DNA of 64,000 nucleotides. Origin: Vitellaria paradoxa. Its lineage: Eukaryota > Streptophyta > Magnoliopsida > Ericales > Sapotaceae. The notes under the pieces are model-generated. The model saw only the letters and a list, made by a program, of their open reading frames with translations, ran no database searches and had not been told where the DNA came from. Below, piece after piece: positions 1-9,929 of this stretch. Within the stretch, counting starts at the first letter, position 1; every line of letters begins with the position of its first letter. The stretch lies in contig CM034233.1 of assembly GCA_019916065.1 (NCBI GenBank), positions 40,154,862 through 40,218,861 on the forward strand, written 5' to 3'. The position numbers were made by a program, and so were the translations under genes.

Positions 1-67
1 TCGTGTAGAGAACACTAGAGAATGCATAACTTTATAGGGATCCTTGAACCAAAAATATGGCCCAAAG

Positions 68-930
68 TTATTTGCAGATGTGAACTTGGAATGTGGTTGC
101 ATGTTCTTTAGTAGCCCCCTTGACACCGAAGTCAATGATAACTACTTTTTTGGTCTCCACCACTTCCCTACATGTATGGTCAGTCTTGGTCAAAACATGT
201 TCAGTTCCCTCACTAGGATTCTCGGTTGGGGTTAGGGCAAAAGAGAAGACGTGTGTATCACTCTCACTCTCAGGCCTATTTGTCAAACTCTCAAAGGATG
301 ATAAAGAAAATTCACTCTCATGAGAGTCCTATGGAATTGAAGTAGGAACCCAACCATAATTAGAATCATACCTCAACTCAAATATAGGGGTCTCAAAAAT
401 TAATTCATCAAGTATACATGCTCCAATAGAAAACGATACATTAGAAATAGTCTCAGTGAGTGGTATGGTAAAACATGATGTAACTGAAATGACCGGCTCA
501 ACAATATGCTCCCCTAAACATATAGCATTAAAGCTCTCAAAATAAGTATTATGACTCCGTAAGGTCGCTTGGGTTGTCAGGGTAGAATGAGCCTCAAGTT
601 CCGTGGTGGTGTTAGTTTGCATGTCCTTTGGACTCTCAATAGATGAAGTCTCGTGCATGTCAGAGTCTGGTGGGAACGAGTCAAATAGCTCATTCCCTTC
701 ACTATCCCAACTATTGTCGAAATAGTCGCTCCACTCAAAGTTTAATGTTTTTGAATTAGGATCTTCTCATGCAAGTAACAAAAAGGTCCTAGATTCAGCA
801 ATTTCAATCTTAGTGACTGGACGAACATAGGGACATGTAGGGGGCTCAAACATTGTATTATCTAATGCAAAGTCAATATGTGTGTGAGTCTCAAGTGCAC
901 TAGAATCGACTTTTAAATTAATTTCTTTCC
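68..930 (-). pseudogene. Acidic, Ser/Thr/Glu-rich extension downstream of gag
   Basis: Reading leftward on the minus strand, the frame after the gag core stays mostly open from about 930 to 68, with only a few stops (for example near 760 and 330). The product is rich in Ser, Thr, Glu and Asp. I see no zinc knuckle, protease or RT motif. It may be a gag C-terminal region or an element-specific accessory domain. I do not recognise the family. Confidence 0.4.
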
Positions 931-1538
931 TATGTTGAGTTTACTCGTAGAGTGACCTAAGAAAGTTTCATGCTGCTGCAGGAGTAAAGTTAAGGAACTT
1001 ACCCCCAAATAACTTCTCAACTGTGTAGCGCATCTCTAAAAATAAACCATTATAGAAAAATGTAAAGATACGCCCAAACTTAAGATTAAAATTTGCATAT
1101 GAGTTTAATAAATTTTAAACCTCTCCCAACATTGATAAATTTCTACACCATAATTTTGAGAAAATTTTTCAAGTTGAAACCGGAGGGTGACGTTTTGAAA
1201 ATTAGAGAGAAAAGTTACAATAAAATCATTACCTCTTCCCAAGTATTAATGGAGCAAGTGGCATTATAACACCAATTATTAGCCACTCCATATAATGATA
1301 ATGGGAGAAAGTTATACTTAAAAGTGTCATCCATGTAACCATTCATGCAATGGAAACAAATTGACTCAAAATTTTCTAAATGGCCCCTAAAGTCCTCATG
1401 TTCAAGCCCATGAAATTTAGGTAGCATGAAAAAGGTTTCTAGGCAAAAATCAATTCCATAAATGCTGCCTAAATAACTAATGAGTGGGTGGATGGTGTTT
1501 GGCGAACTAGAATTATAAGAAAAATAATTCATGTTCAT
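930..1538 (-). pseudogene. Retrotransposon gag (Ty3/gypsy, Athila-like), decayed
   Basis: Gag would form the cytoplasmic virus-like particle that packages element RNA. The open stretch at 1215-1538 contains LPKFHGLEHEDFRGHLENF, then a region ending SINTWEEV; both match the retrotransposon gag core seen at 41472-42302 (LPTFHGMDSKNPHDHL and SIRTWDEM). After frame breaks near 1200, further gag sequence appears around 960-1060 (FYNGLFLEMRYTVEKLFGG). The start at 1538 is the first ATG after the leader. Stops and frameshifts make it a pseudogene. Confidence 0.7.
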
Positions 1539-1614
1539 GATTTTTTTTTTTTTACATGAAGAAACAAAGAAGAGTTTAACCTAGATTATTCTAGAAAGTA
1601 GGAAAATTTTGGCT

Positions 1615-1632
1615 TCCTCAGCAACGGCACCA
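1615..1632 (-). promoter_or_regulatory. Primer-binding site of the minus-strand Athila-like element
   Basis: The minus strand reads TGGTGCCGTTGCTGAGGA, seven bases inside the LTR end at 1639. It is close to the plant Athila/Tat primer-binding type TGGCGCCGTTGCCGGGGA (tRNA-Asp type) and to the site at 41274. It marks the junction of 5' LTR and internal region and so fixes the element orientation. Confidence 0.75.
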
Positions 1633-2643
1633 AAAACTTGACTGCTAAAAATAAATACTATTAAAATACCCCAAAGTGCAAGAGGATGCAGGGTAGTTTT
1701 ACATAGTGAGAACAGGAAAATATACATAGGAAACTTGATTGAAGCCTAAGGTTTCTAAGTTCTAGGTTTTTTTAAGTTAACCAATTTTATGTTTTCGAGT
1801 GTAGAAAAGTATATTGAGTGTGAGAGATAGTGTTTTTGATGGTTGATTCTAGAAATTTAACAATAATTAAATAAAACACTTAAATTACTAAACTGAATGC
1901 AAATATTTTAATTTTGAATCCGAAATAAAATTTATATAATAAGCAAATTGAATAAAATCAAACAATATGAATAAATTAAAATAAGTAATACGAAATAACT
2001 TAAAAATTAACAATTGTAATTATCTTGATTTTACTTACCAAAAAAAAAGTATCTTGATTTAACCTGCAAATCTGGATAGGTGATTAGCTTGCAATATTAT
2101 ACAATTCTATATCTTTTGTGTAAGTTAATTATGCACTTATGCTTGTTAATGGCGAGGTATTAGCTTAATTATCTCATTTCCATGCATTATTGCTGTTTGT
2201 GTGTTTTTAGGTAATATAACTTGGAGCTTTTGGCCTAAACAACACCAAGGTTGCATGTGAGAAGGAGCTAAGGCAAGCTAGAATAAAGAAAGTGCAAGAA
2301 AAATCCAAAGACTCCAAAGACTTCTTCAACTTCCCAAGAGCCATCCTAAGGCATAAGATCGACTACCATGGTTACCATGGAGAAGGAAATGGTTCAAAGT
2401 TCAAAATGGTTGAAGTGGTGTGCGGTTGAAGTTCCAGCTCAACACCCTCTCAGTTTTCCAACCATAACTTTTTCGTCACAACTCCAAGTGGTGCAATTCT
2501 CTTTGGGTTAGAAAAAAGACTTGAAGGGCTACAACTTTCGTGTTTTAGCCAAATCCCAAATCGATCATCTTGAGGGTCAAAATCGTGTCGGAAGTCAGGG
2601 ACAGAAAGCTCTCTAAGAAGCACTATTCACTGTGGATGTAGAC

Positions 2644-2714
2644 GGGTGCCCCACCTTGACCATGGGTGCCCCTCAGTGGTCACAGGTGGCCCACTTTAAA
2701 TCAGGTGGGCGCCC
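2644..2714. repeat. Phased GGGYGCCC palindrome cluster in family-B LTR
   Basis: GGGTGCCC at 2644 and 2664, a degenerate GGTGGCCC at 2685, and GGGCGCCC at 2707: start-to-start spacing about 20-22 bp. A further GGGTGCCC/GGGCGCCC pair lies near 2779-2807. It lies upstream of the TATA-like run, in the presumed U3 region. Confidence 0.75.
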
Positions 2715-3575
2715 ACCGAGAGGGGGAAATTGGCTGCTCATTGAAAAATTTTATCAAATAGTTGGGAGATATCCTTCAGGGGTGCCCCACACCTACCATG
2801 GGCGCCCGTTGCGTACTTCCAGCAGACGTTTGACATTAAATTTGAACTGTGAATTTACGTATATACCCTTGAGTTATGTAAGCCTATATATATGCTAAAT
2901 TCTGATGTATTGGAGGACTTTTTTTCTTTTAGAAGATTTTTTTTTAGAAGACTTTTACCTTACGTTTAAAAAGAGAACTACATTAAGTTTAGGCATGAAG
3001 GTTTAGTTAAAGTTTCGTATGGTGTTTTCACTTTCTCTCTCCTAGGGTTTTCATGTAAGTGCTTTACTTTTCAATATTTTCAATTTAAAGTACTTCATTT
3101 TTGTTTTTCGTCTTTCACTTTTACTTCATAGTATTTCGTTTCCGCTTTTCATCTTTCATTTTTACTTCGTACTTATTCATTTTACATTAATGGATGGTTT
3201 GCATGTTTATTTTCCTCTTCAAAGTTCAAATATGTTAGGCTAGGTTTTGTCCTTGGCTTCAAGCCATTGAAGGTGGTGTGGTAGTTTGGTGAACTCAAAT
3301 GTAAAATATTCTTTTCTATGAAACATATTTTTGATTTCTAATTGGAATTTCATAGTAAGCTAGGGTTCTTTCAAAATCAACTCACTTGTGTTACAACTAT
3401 CTGTAATACCCCGAATTTTCATGTTAATATAATTTGATGGTTTTAACATATTTTGGGTATGTTAGTATGTTAATTAAGTAAGTTTAGTCATTAAAGATGA
3501 CTTGGGGGTGTGAATTTTGGAAGAATTGGGCAAAATAGTTCAAAAGTCAACATTTTGACTCGGGGGCATGCAGAG

Positions 3576-3644
3576 GGGCGCCCAAGGTAGAGGAGGGGCG
3601 CCCATGAGTCTAGGATGGGCGCCCATGGTCCATGATGGGTGCCC
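3576..3644. repeat. Phased GGGCGCCC palindrome cluster 1 in family-C LTR copy 1
   Basis: GGGCGCCC starts at 3576, 3596 and 3617, and GGGTGCCC at 3637: spacing 20, 21 and 20 bp. The bases between units differ, so this is not an ordinary tandem duplication of a long unit. It lies upstream of the TATA-like run at about 3775. Confidence 0.85.
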
Positions 3645-4412
3645 CACTTGTACAGAAAATCAGCAGAAGGGTGTTCTCTGGTTGGAAGGCCGAGACTTAA
3701 CCCTATAAGCACCTACACTAGCTAGGGGTGAGGGGAGACCTGAGGATTACTGTTTGGGGATTAAAAATATTGTTATATATATATTTTAGATTGATTTGAT
3801 GCAAGAGAGAGAGAGAGAAATGGCTTCAAAGAGAGAGAATCGGGTGAGAAGAACAAAGGAGAAGAAGAAGACCACCGGTAAAGGATTTCAAAGGTAGGTC
3901 TTCCAAACCTTCATGGAATTCAAATTCCTTTTACAAGATTGAAATTAGGACCTTAAGGAACCTTCCTATGTTATTCATTTTTAGTTTTGATCAAGGAGGG
4001 AGAAGATTGGAGCCATCAAAGTTTGAGGGTTTGGAAGCTCAAGACACCTTCATTTTGATCTATCTTTTTACCACTCAAGGTAGGGATTTCTAGTCTCATT
4101 TTAGCATATATGAGATGTATTTGAGCTAGTAAACACTTCTATGAAATTTATTTAAGATTTGAAAACCTTGGAAGTGGAGTTTGTGTGGATGAATGGCTGT
4201 GTGTATATATATGTATAGGTTGGAGCTAGATTTTTATATTGAAGAAATGAATGGATTAAAATTTGTTTTGATGGACCTTTTGGAGTCTTCTAGGTCCTAG
4301 ACAACTCAAGAAAATAAGGTATTAGGTTAGATATTGGATTGGGCAAAGTTTGGAACCTAAAAACATGGCTTAAAGCTTGAACCGGAGCAAAGTGACCTTC
4401 TAGGCAACAGAA

Positions 4413-4504
4413 GGGCGCCCATGGGTTTTGGTGGGGCGCCCATGGCCCTTGAGGGGCGCCCATGCTCTTATGTGGGGCGCCCATGAACTTTTGGAGGGGC
4501 GCCC
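4413..4504. repeat. Phased GGGCGCCC palindrome cluster 2 in family-C LTR copy 1
   Basis: Five perfect GGGCGCCC palindromes start at 4413, 4434, 4454, 4475 and 4497, spaced 21, 20, 21 and 22 bp. Most are followed by CATG or CATA. The sequence between units is variable. Confidence 0.9.
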
Positions 4505-7500
4505 ATAGAGACCAGAACACCTTTCCTGATTTTTCTTAACTTGACTTCCTACCTTAGGATTATGAAGGGGTTGGTAACATGTTTGTGTGTAGAACTTTTA
4601 TTTGATTAATTGCATGGATTTTAAAATGGAAATGAGATCTTAAAAGTGATTAAGGGTTGATTATCTTAAACCTATGGGATTAAGCTTGTAAAGGAGAATG
4701 CTTGCTACCATGAATGAAATGAGTTGGAAGCCTACTTTAAGACAAGAGTCTTAAACAAATTGAATTGTGAATATACCTTAATGTAAACTAAATGTTAAAG
4801 TGTATGAACTTGTGATTGCTTTAATGAATTGTGATTTGGCAAAAGGGAGCTCATGTTCATAACATTGAAAGATGTTAAATGTTTAATGATGCTTAATAAA
4901 TGTTGTTATGTAATGAATCCTGGAATGAACCGGAATGTGGATTTGTGTTGTGGAAAAGTATATGATGTTGAATGTGGACTTGTGAATGGTGAGATATGAT
5001 ATGATGAATGATTGTTTGTGTGACAGGGGCCGTGGTGGGGTGTGGTAAATAGGAAGGGTTTGAGATTACCCTCGGGTTGAGAGTCCTGGAACCTGTGCAG
5101 GGTTTGGTGTCAATGCCAGTGGGTTAGTAGCCCACAACATTGTGAGTGTATGGGTTACCCGTGACCTTGGATTGTGATCCTAAACGATGGTGTTTGGTTT
5201 GCCATTTCCGTTGGGTTTAGACCCATAAAAGACGGTGTTGTGTATACACCCAACCCCCGATGAATTGTGTGACTATGGTTGTGCGATGGATTGTTGGAAT
5301 GTGATAATATGGATGTGAATACATGATTAAGTGTTGAATTTGTGATAATGTGGTTGGGAATGTGACTAGATGTAATGTTAGGAAATTCAATAATGAAAAT
5401 TGTTTGGAATTGGATGCCACATTGTGATGTCATTAAGTGTCAATAGGTATTGTAAATATGGTTGTGTGGTCAACTTTGATTAAACATTAAAAAGTGAATT
5501 GAAATGTGATTTGAGACTTAAGAATGAGAATCTAGAGATTAAGTATTGGTTGGAATTGAATTTCTTTTTACAATATTGTTATGTATAAAGGCATATAGTC
5601 TAAATTGGTGATGTCAATGAATAATTTTGATTTTAGAGTATAGGTGGTAACTAGATACATCATAAAATACTTGCATGTGTGGAATACATATCATATATGT
5701 TTATTTGAGACTTGTGGGCACAAGTGGACCCCTGCTCACATCCCTACAGACTTTGATGCAGGTACAAGCAATAACAATCAAGTGGGTTGATGTGTTGGGA
5801 CTAGGAGGTTATGCATGAGCCCTACCAAGCTTATCAAAGCTCTTGGTCATCTAGTTTAAATTTTTTTGGGAATTGTAACGTTGTACATTTATGAACTCTT
5901 TCAATTTGGTTGTAATGGCCATAAGGACTAAGTTATGTAATTTGGGAATGGTGTATGTGGTTGGTGACATGGCAATAGTCAATGTTAAACTTATGTTATT
6001 CTATTTTATGTCTTGGGCTCACTAGCTTATGTTGTGTTACTCTGATTATGGGATTGGTTATGTTTATGCATATTGTGTGTGTTTATCACTCATCCCTCGG
6101 GTCACGAGATCCGGGGCGTGACACTATCACTTGGTTGCAAGTTTTTACTTGTACACACCAAGTGTTTCGTTCAATGTCCCAGTGAGTTAGAAATATATTT
6201 TCCAAAACCCAAACTAAGGATTTCTTACAAAATCAAATCACCCGTGTTATAACCAAAGCTTGATTACGACTGGCCACTCATGCACAGCAAGTGGTTGGTT
6301 TAATGGCCCGGTGATTTGGAACCTATTTTCATAAAATCATAACTTGAGGTTTTCTTAAGAAATAGGTTCATCCATGTTACAATCGAAGCCTAGTTACGAG
6401 TTAACGCTTGTGCATACTAGGTGTTCAATTCAATGTCCCGATGAGTCCAAAACTAATTTCAAAAGCCTCCGCTTACTTTGAGTTCCATAAATTAGGTTTT
6501 AATGAAATATCTTCCTACCTAGCAACGCATGTGCGATTGCTAGGTTGAGTTATCAATGCGTTTGAGTAAACCATTACTATCCCACTACCGAATTTGGTTC
6601 GAAGTCAAGATTGTCTTAGTTATTTTATTTATAGTGTTTTTATCTTAATTTAGAATCACAATTCCTTCACTTCACCATTCTCAACCTAAACCATTATCAA
6701 CCTTTCCCAAAAATCCAAGCATAGTATAGATTAGATTAGAATCACCTACTAACTAAAGAGAACAAGTCTAGTGTCTTTTAACACAACCCTTCCTGTGGAG
6801 ATGACCTCAGTTCTCACCGAGTAAGACTACGACCACCCTCTTGCACTTGAGAGGTAGAACCCGAACACATTTTAGGGTCGGTCAATAGGTTATTTATTAT
6901 CCAATTGAATGCCATTCTTATCTTAGTTTAATATTATGTTTAGGAATAGAAAACCAAAAGACGTTATTGTTAAGGCGATTTTTCCAAAGTATAGTTTTGA
7001 ATTCATGTTTAGGAAAGGAAAACTAGAAAGATATTGTATTAATTATCTTTGGTCCAAATATTTATTTGATTTCAAAAATATATAACTGTTTTAATCGTAT
7101 AATAACATCAAGAATTTCAAGGAAATATGATCGATATTATACGTTTTCGAGAGCTTTTGGAAAGAAATAAATAGATTCAGAAAATAGAAACCCTAACATG
7201 CAAGTTTAACCTTACATATAAGGTTTGCATGGCATTCAATCATCAAATAAAAACCTACCTATCATTGATGGGTTGAATCAAGAATAAAAACCTAGCCTAG
7301 CATTATCAAATGCAAGTAGAAACAATAAATAAAAGAAAATAAAATAACAGAAACGATCAACGTTAGAGAAACCTGAAACTTTTACTCAAAACTTGAATGC
7401 ATCTGTTGAATAGTCCTTGAATCCGATGTATCAAAGTATCAAAACGAATGAAAGAACTATGCTAAAACCCTAAGAAAACTGAGAAAAACTATCTATGAAC

Positions 7501-7909
7501 AACTCTCCCCAAAGTCTGAGCAACAAAATATATATAAACAGAAAAACCCTAAACTGAAACTGAAAGTATGAACTAATTGGATGGCAATCTTATGTCCGGA
7601 TAGTAAGAACAAAATTAAAATATTACAAATCTGAAATTTTTCTAAGTGTAAAAACTAAATGGCTACTAGAAAATGGCATTTGGACGGCATAGCAAAAACT
7701 TGGGTTTCTTTGTTATTTTCTTCAATTTTTTCCACGGTTGCTGTTCCTCTTCTTTTCTTTTCCATATTTGCCCCAGTTCAATAGTTTTTTACACTTTATC
7801 CTTAGTAATTTTTGCATTTAAGAACAATTCACTGTAACAAAGTGAAATTTAACTAAAAACATACAAAATGCTATGAAACTTACTATAATTAACAACGAGT
7901 TTTAGGTCA

Positions 7910-8316
7910 TATGATTACTCTTTTCAAGCACAATCTGTGTAGGTCATGCATTTTTATTGCAATATGTTATGTTCAAGATCGTCCAAATGATAAAAATATG
8001 TTTTTCATTTTGACATAGGGTCTGAATGCAGATACTAGAAGTCACCACTGACGCTTTCAGAAATGTGTATGTCGAGAAACCAAAGTTTTGGTTCTGGTTC
8101 AAAATGTTTTTATTTATGTTTTTGAAGTTGTGATAAATGATCCATTTTTATTAACTCTCGTTTGATCTGTGCAATCAAAGATAGTGGATTCGAGGGTTTG
8201 ACTGGGCACAAAAACTGTTTCATCTGAATACATAGGGATATCCAGAATCTTTTTCCACTCTTTACATTAATAATCTCATAAGATAATTCTTGGTTTATAA
8301 TAATCATTACATATCC
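7910..8316. other. Unassigned 407-bp spacer
   Basis: AT-rich, without a convincing gene. It lies between the minus-strand LTR and the first sequence clearly shared with the right-hand Tat LTR. It may be the diverged outer end of the Tat 3' LTR or older target DNA; I cannot decide. Confidence 0.4.
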
Positions 8317-9507
8317 TGACTGTCTATGTCGCCATGGTTAATAGGATCAAGCCATAATATAGTTCGCAATAAATATATTTATTTGTGTATTTTTAAAGGG
8401 GTAGTTGGTTAATTTTCCATCTAATAACAATTATTTTTTTTATTTTTATGTTTTTAGGTAAGCTTTTGGATTCACAAGGGTTGTGACTGTATGAGTTGCC
8501 TACATATCTAAGTCGGTTAATAATTTAGACTAGAATCAAGTCAAATGTAGTTCTTGCTTCTATTATTAATTTTTTATTTGATTTTATTAAAAAGCTTTAA
8601 TTTGAGGCTTGAAGATATTAAAGCTTTAAGAAAAATTTGGAGATCGGGATTCTCCATTAATACAGATTGGATCAAAGTCCAAATTTTAGTAAAGATTTCT
8701 CTCCCTCTATCACTTGGGATTTGAAACCTGAAGAAGATCATGTTATACAACTATGGTAGTTGGTGGCACTTGAACTTTTGATGATAAAGCTTATCAATAT
8801 CAAAAACCTTTTAAACTTTTAGATTTAACCTTTTTTTTATGCCTTTAACGGCTTAAATTTTGGTGCAACAAATAGCCATCTTTTTTTTTTTTTTTTTTTT
8901 TATCTATAAAGGATTAGAATTAGAGGCCAACGACAACTCCAATCCTAAATAGATTTTGATTCTAGATTTGGAGTCTTTAAGGAGACTCCATCAACTAAAA
9001 CATATTTGGCCTAGATTCTTTAAAAGAGTTTGTAACTAATCATTATCAGATACAGTAAAGAAGTAAAAAGAAGACAGTAGTAAAAAATATGTTAGTCTTT
9101 TCTTAGTAAAATTTTGAGTAATCCTTCTTTCTTCCTACTTTGTCCTCTTTTTTCTTTTTGCTTTCTTTTTCTGTATCATTTTTTCCTGCTTCTTTTTTTC
9201 TTCTTTTCTAATGTATTCAGAACCTTCTATATATACAAGACTTACAAGGTTCCATATGCATCATGTTCTCAATTTGTGAATGTGGCCAGTTGATGGACGT
9301 TAGCGATTGACCAAGCCACGTCCTTTCCTTTGCTTTTTTTTTTTTTTTGGTTAAAAACATTAACATTCCTAACACAAATATATATAACATGTGCAAGCAT
9401 GTATATATATTTTGATTATTTTTTTATTAAAGGAAAAAGTCCATACAAAAACTTTGGAGATCCTTTTATTTTTTAAAAAAGTAAAAATAAAAAATAATAA
9501 TTTAACA
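8317..9507 (-). repeat. 3' LTR of Tat element
   Basis: Matches the right-hand LTR in blocks: 8317-8480 with 29290-29460, and 8915-9507 with 30150-30750, both in direct orientation. The block 8550-8920 matches 29484-30060 in inverted orientation. The right end ...TTTAACA is shared exactly with 30750, so on the minus strand the LTR begins TGTTAAATTATT. A TATA-like run on the minus strand lies near 9225-9238. The outer (left) end is uncertain. Confidence 0.75.
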
Positions 9508-9520
9508 GTGCCCCCTCGAG
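9508..9520 (-). promoter_or_regulatory. Polypurine tract of Tat element
   Basis: The minus strand reads CTCGAGGGGGCAC immediately before the LTR start TGTTAAATT. This is the expected plus-strand DNA primer and independently supports the minus orientation. Confidence 0.75.
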
Positions 9521-9929
9521 CATTGCATATGTGAAATTTATTCAACAAGTCTAGAGTTCATTTTCTTTTTTTATAAATGTATTGTTTAGCCCTTGTACTA
9601 TTGCTAGAGTTTCATAATTTTGTTTGGCCTTCGTGCCTTCTTCTAATTTTGACCTGATGTCAGAGTTGGATTTAGTTTTTAATGCTTGATTTGATTCCAA
9701 CTTTAATACAAAATTTAGTTCTGACTTCATATTCAATTTGATTACCATGCCCAATTTTATTTTGGCTTAATCTCCAATTTGACTCTGGCTTGATACCTAA
9801 TTTTATTTGGCTTACTGCCAAATTTAAATTTTAGCTTGATACTTTATTTGATTGATATTCTTTTAGTATTCATTTTTATTTATTTTATTTTAATTTTTTA
9901 TCATATGCTGATGCAACTTTTTTTCTAAG

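Larger units (their letters stand above)
3402..6123 (+). mobile_element. Solo LTR, family C copy 1, target duplication CTATC
   Basis: Starts TGTAATACCCCG and ends GGGGCGTGACA, with CTATC at 3397-3401 and 6124-6128. It is 2722 bp with no internal region, so it is a solo LTR. A TATA-like run lies near 3773-3783. Copies 2 (11981-14650) and 3 (24263-27267, minus) share long blocks, for example around 5030-5260 and 5710-5830. The long LTR and its terminal sequences resemble plant Tekay/Del-type chromovirus LTRs, but with no internal sequence here the lineage is a guess. Short ORFs inside it are not convincing genes. Confidence 0.88.
3360..6565 (+). repeat. About 129-bp tandem repeat in family-B LTR, split by nested LTR
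   Basis: Three clear units and a fourth degenerate one share the order: AATCA...CCGTGTTA, a TTACGA/TTGCAAG block, a CAAGTGTT-like block, then CAATGTCCC-GTGAG. GTGTTAC-type landmarks fall at 3388, 6244 and 6374. Subtracting the 2727-bp insertion gives periods of 129 and 130 bp. The nested solo LTR (3402-6123) lies inside the first unit. Confidence 0.75.
2081..6884 (+). mobile_element. Solo LTR, Athila-like family B, target duplication ATAGG
   Basis: Starts TGATTAGCTTGC, ends CGGTCA, and is flanked by ATAGG at 2076-2080 and 6885-6889. Without its nested insertion it is about 2.08 kb. No primer-binding site follows the end, so it is a solo LTR formed by recombination between two LTRs. Its 3' end (about 6790-6884) has the same layout as the Athila LTR end at 41170-41267: a TGTGGA...GACCTC block, then a TTGCACTTGAG block, then GGTCA. 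A TATA-like run is near 2886-2895. It was inserted into the LTR of the minus-strand element. Confidence 0.85.
1..7909 (-). mobile_element. Athila-like Ty3/gypsy element, 5' portion, with two nested solo LTRs
   Basis: Minus-strand element whose 5' LTR (1639-7909, interrupted) is on the right. It is followed leftward by a primer-binding site at 1615-1632 and a decayed gag at 68-1538; the rest lies beyond the left edge. The primer-binding site type, the gag family and the LTR end layout all resemble the Athila element at 39879-50696. No pol is visible, so it could be a full element cut by the window or a gag-only non-autonomous form. The LTR holds a solo LTR that holds another solo LTR. Confidence 0.75.
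1639..7909 (-). repeat. 5' LTR of minus-strand Athila-like element, split by nested insertion
   Basis: The LTR consists of 1639-2075 plus 6890-7909, about 1.46 kb once the nested insertion and one copy of its target duplication are removed. On the minus strand it would begin TGACCTAAAACTCG near 7909 and end CAGTCA at 1639, next to the primer-binding site. A TATA-like run (TTTATATATA on the minus strand) lies near 7531-7543. The outer limit at 7909 is an inference from the TG...CA rule; no second LTR is in the window to confirm it. Confidence 0.6.

Noticed and set aside
4413..4504. CRISPR-like array (short palindromic repeats with spacers)
   Set aside because: Repeats are 8 bp and spacers about 13 bp, in a plant LTR, with no cas genes.
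4290..4520. Minus-strand ORF with repeated Trp-Ala-Pro and Gly-Ala-Pro residues
   Set aside because: It is the translation of the GGGCGCCC palindrome array inside a solo LTR. Spacing of 20-22 bp is not kept to multiples of three and copy 3 does not preserve the frame.
5155..5433. Minus-strand ORFs in the conserved core of the family-C LTR (also 13826-14191)
   Set aside because: They lie in LTR sequence, frames differ between copies, and there is no recognisable domain; probably conserved non-coding LTR sequence.
8110..8307. Minus-strand 65-codon ORF
   Set aside because: Short, in AT-rich spacer, no recognisable motif.
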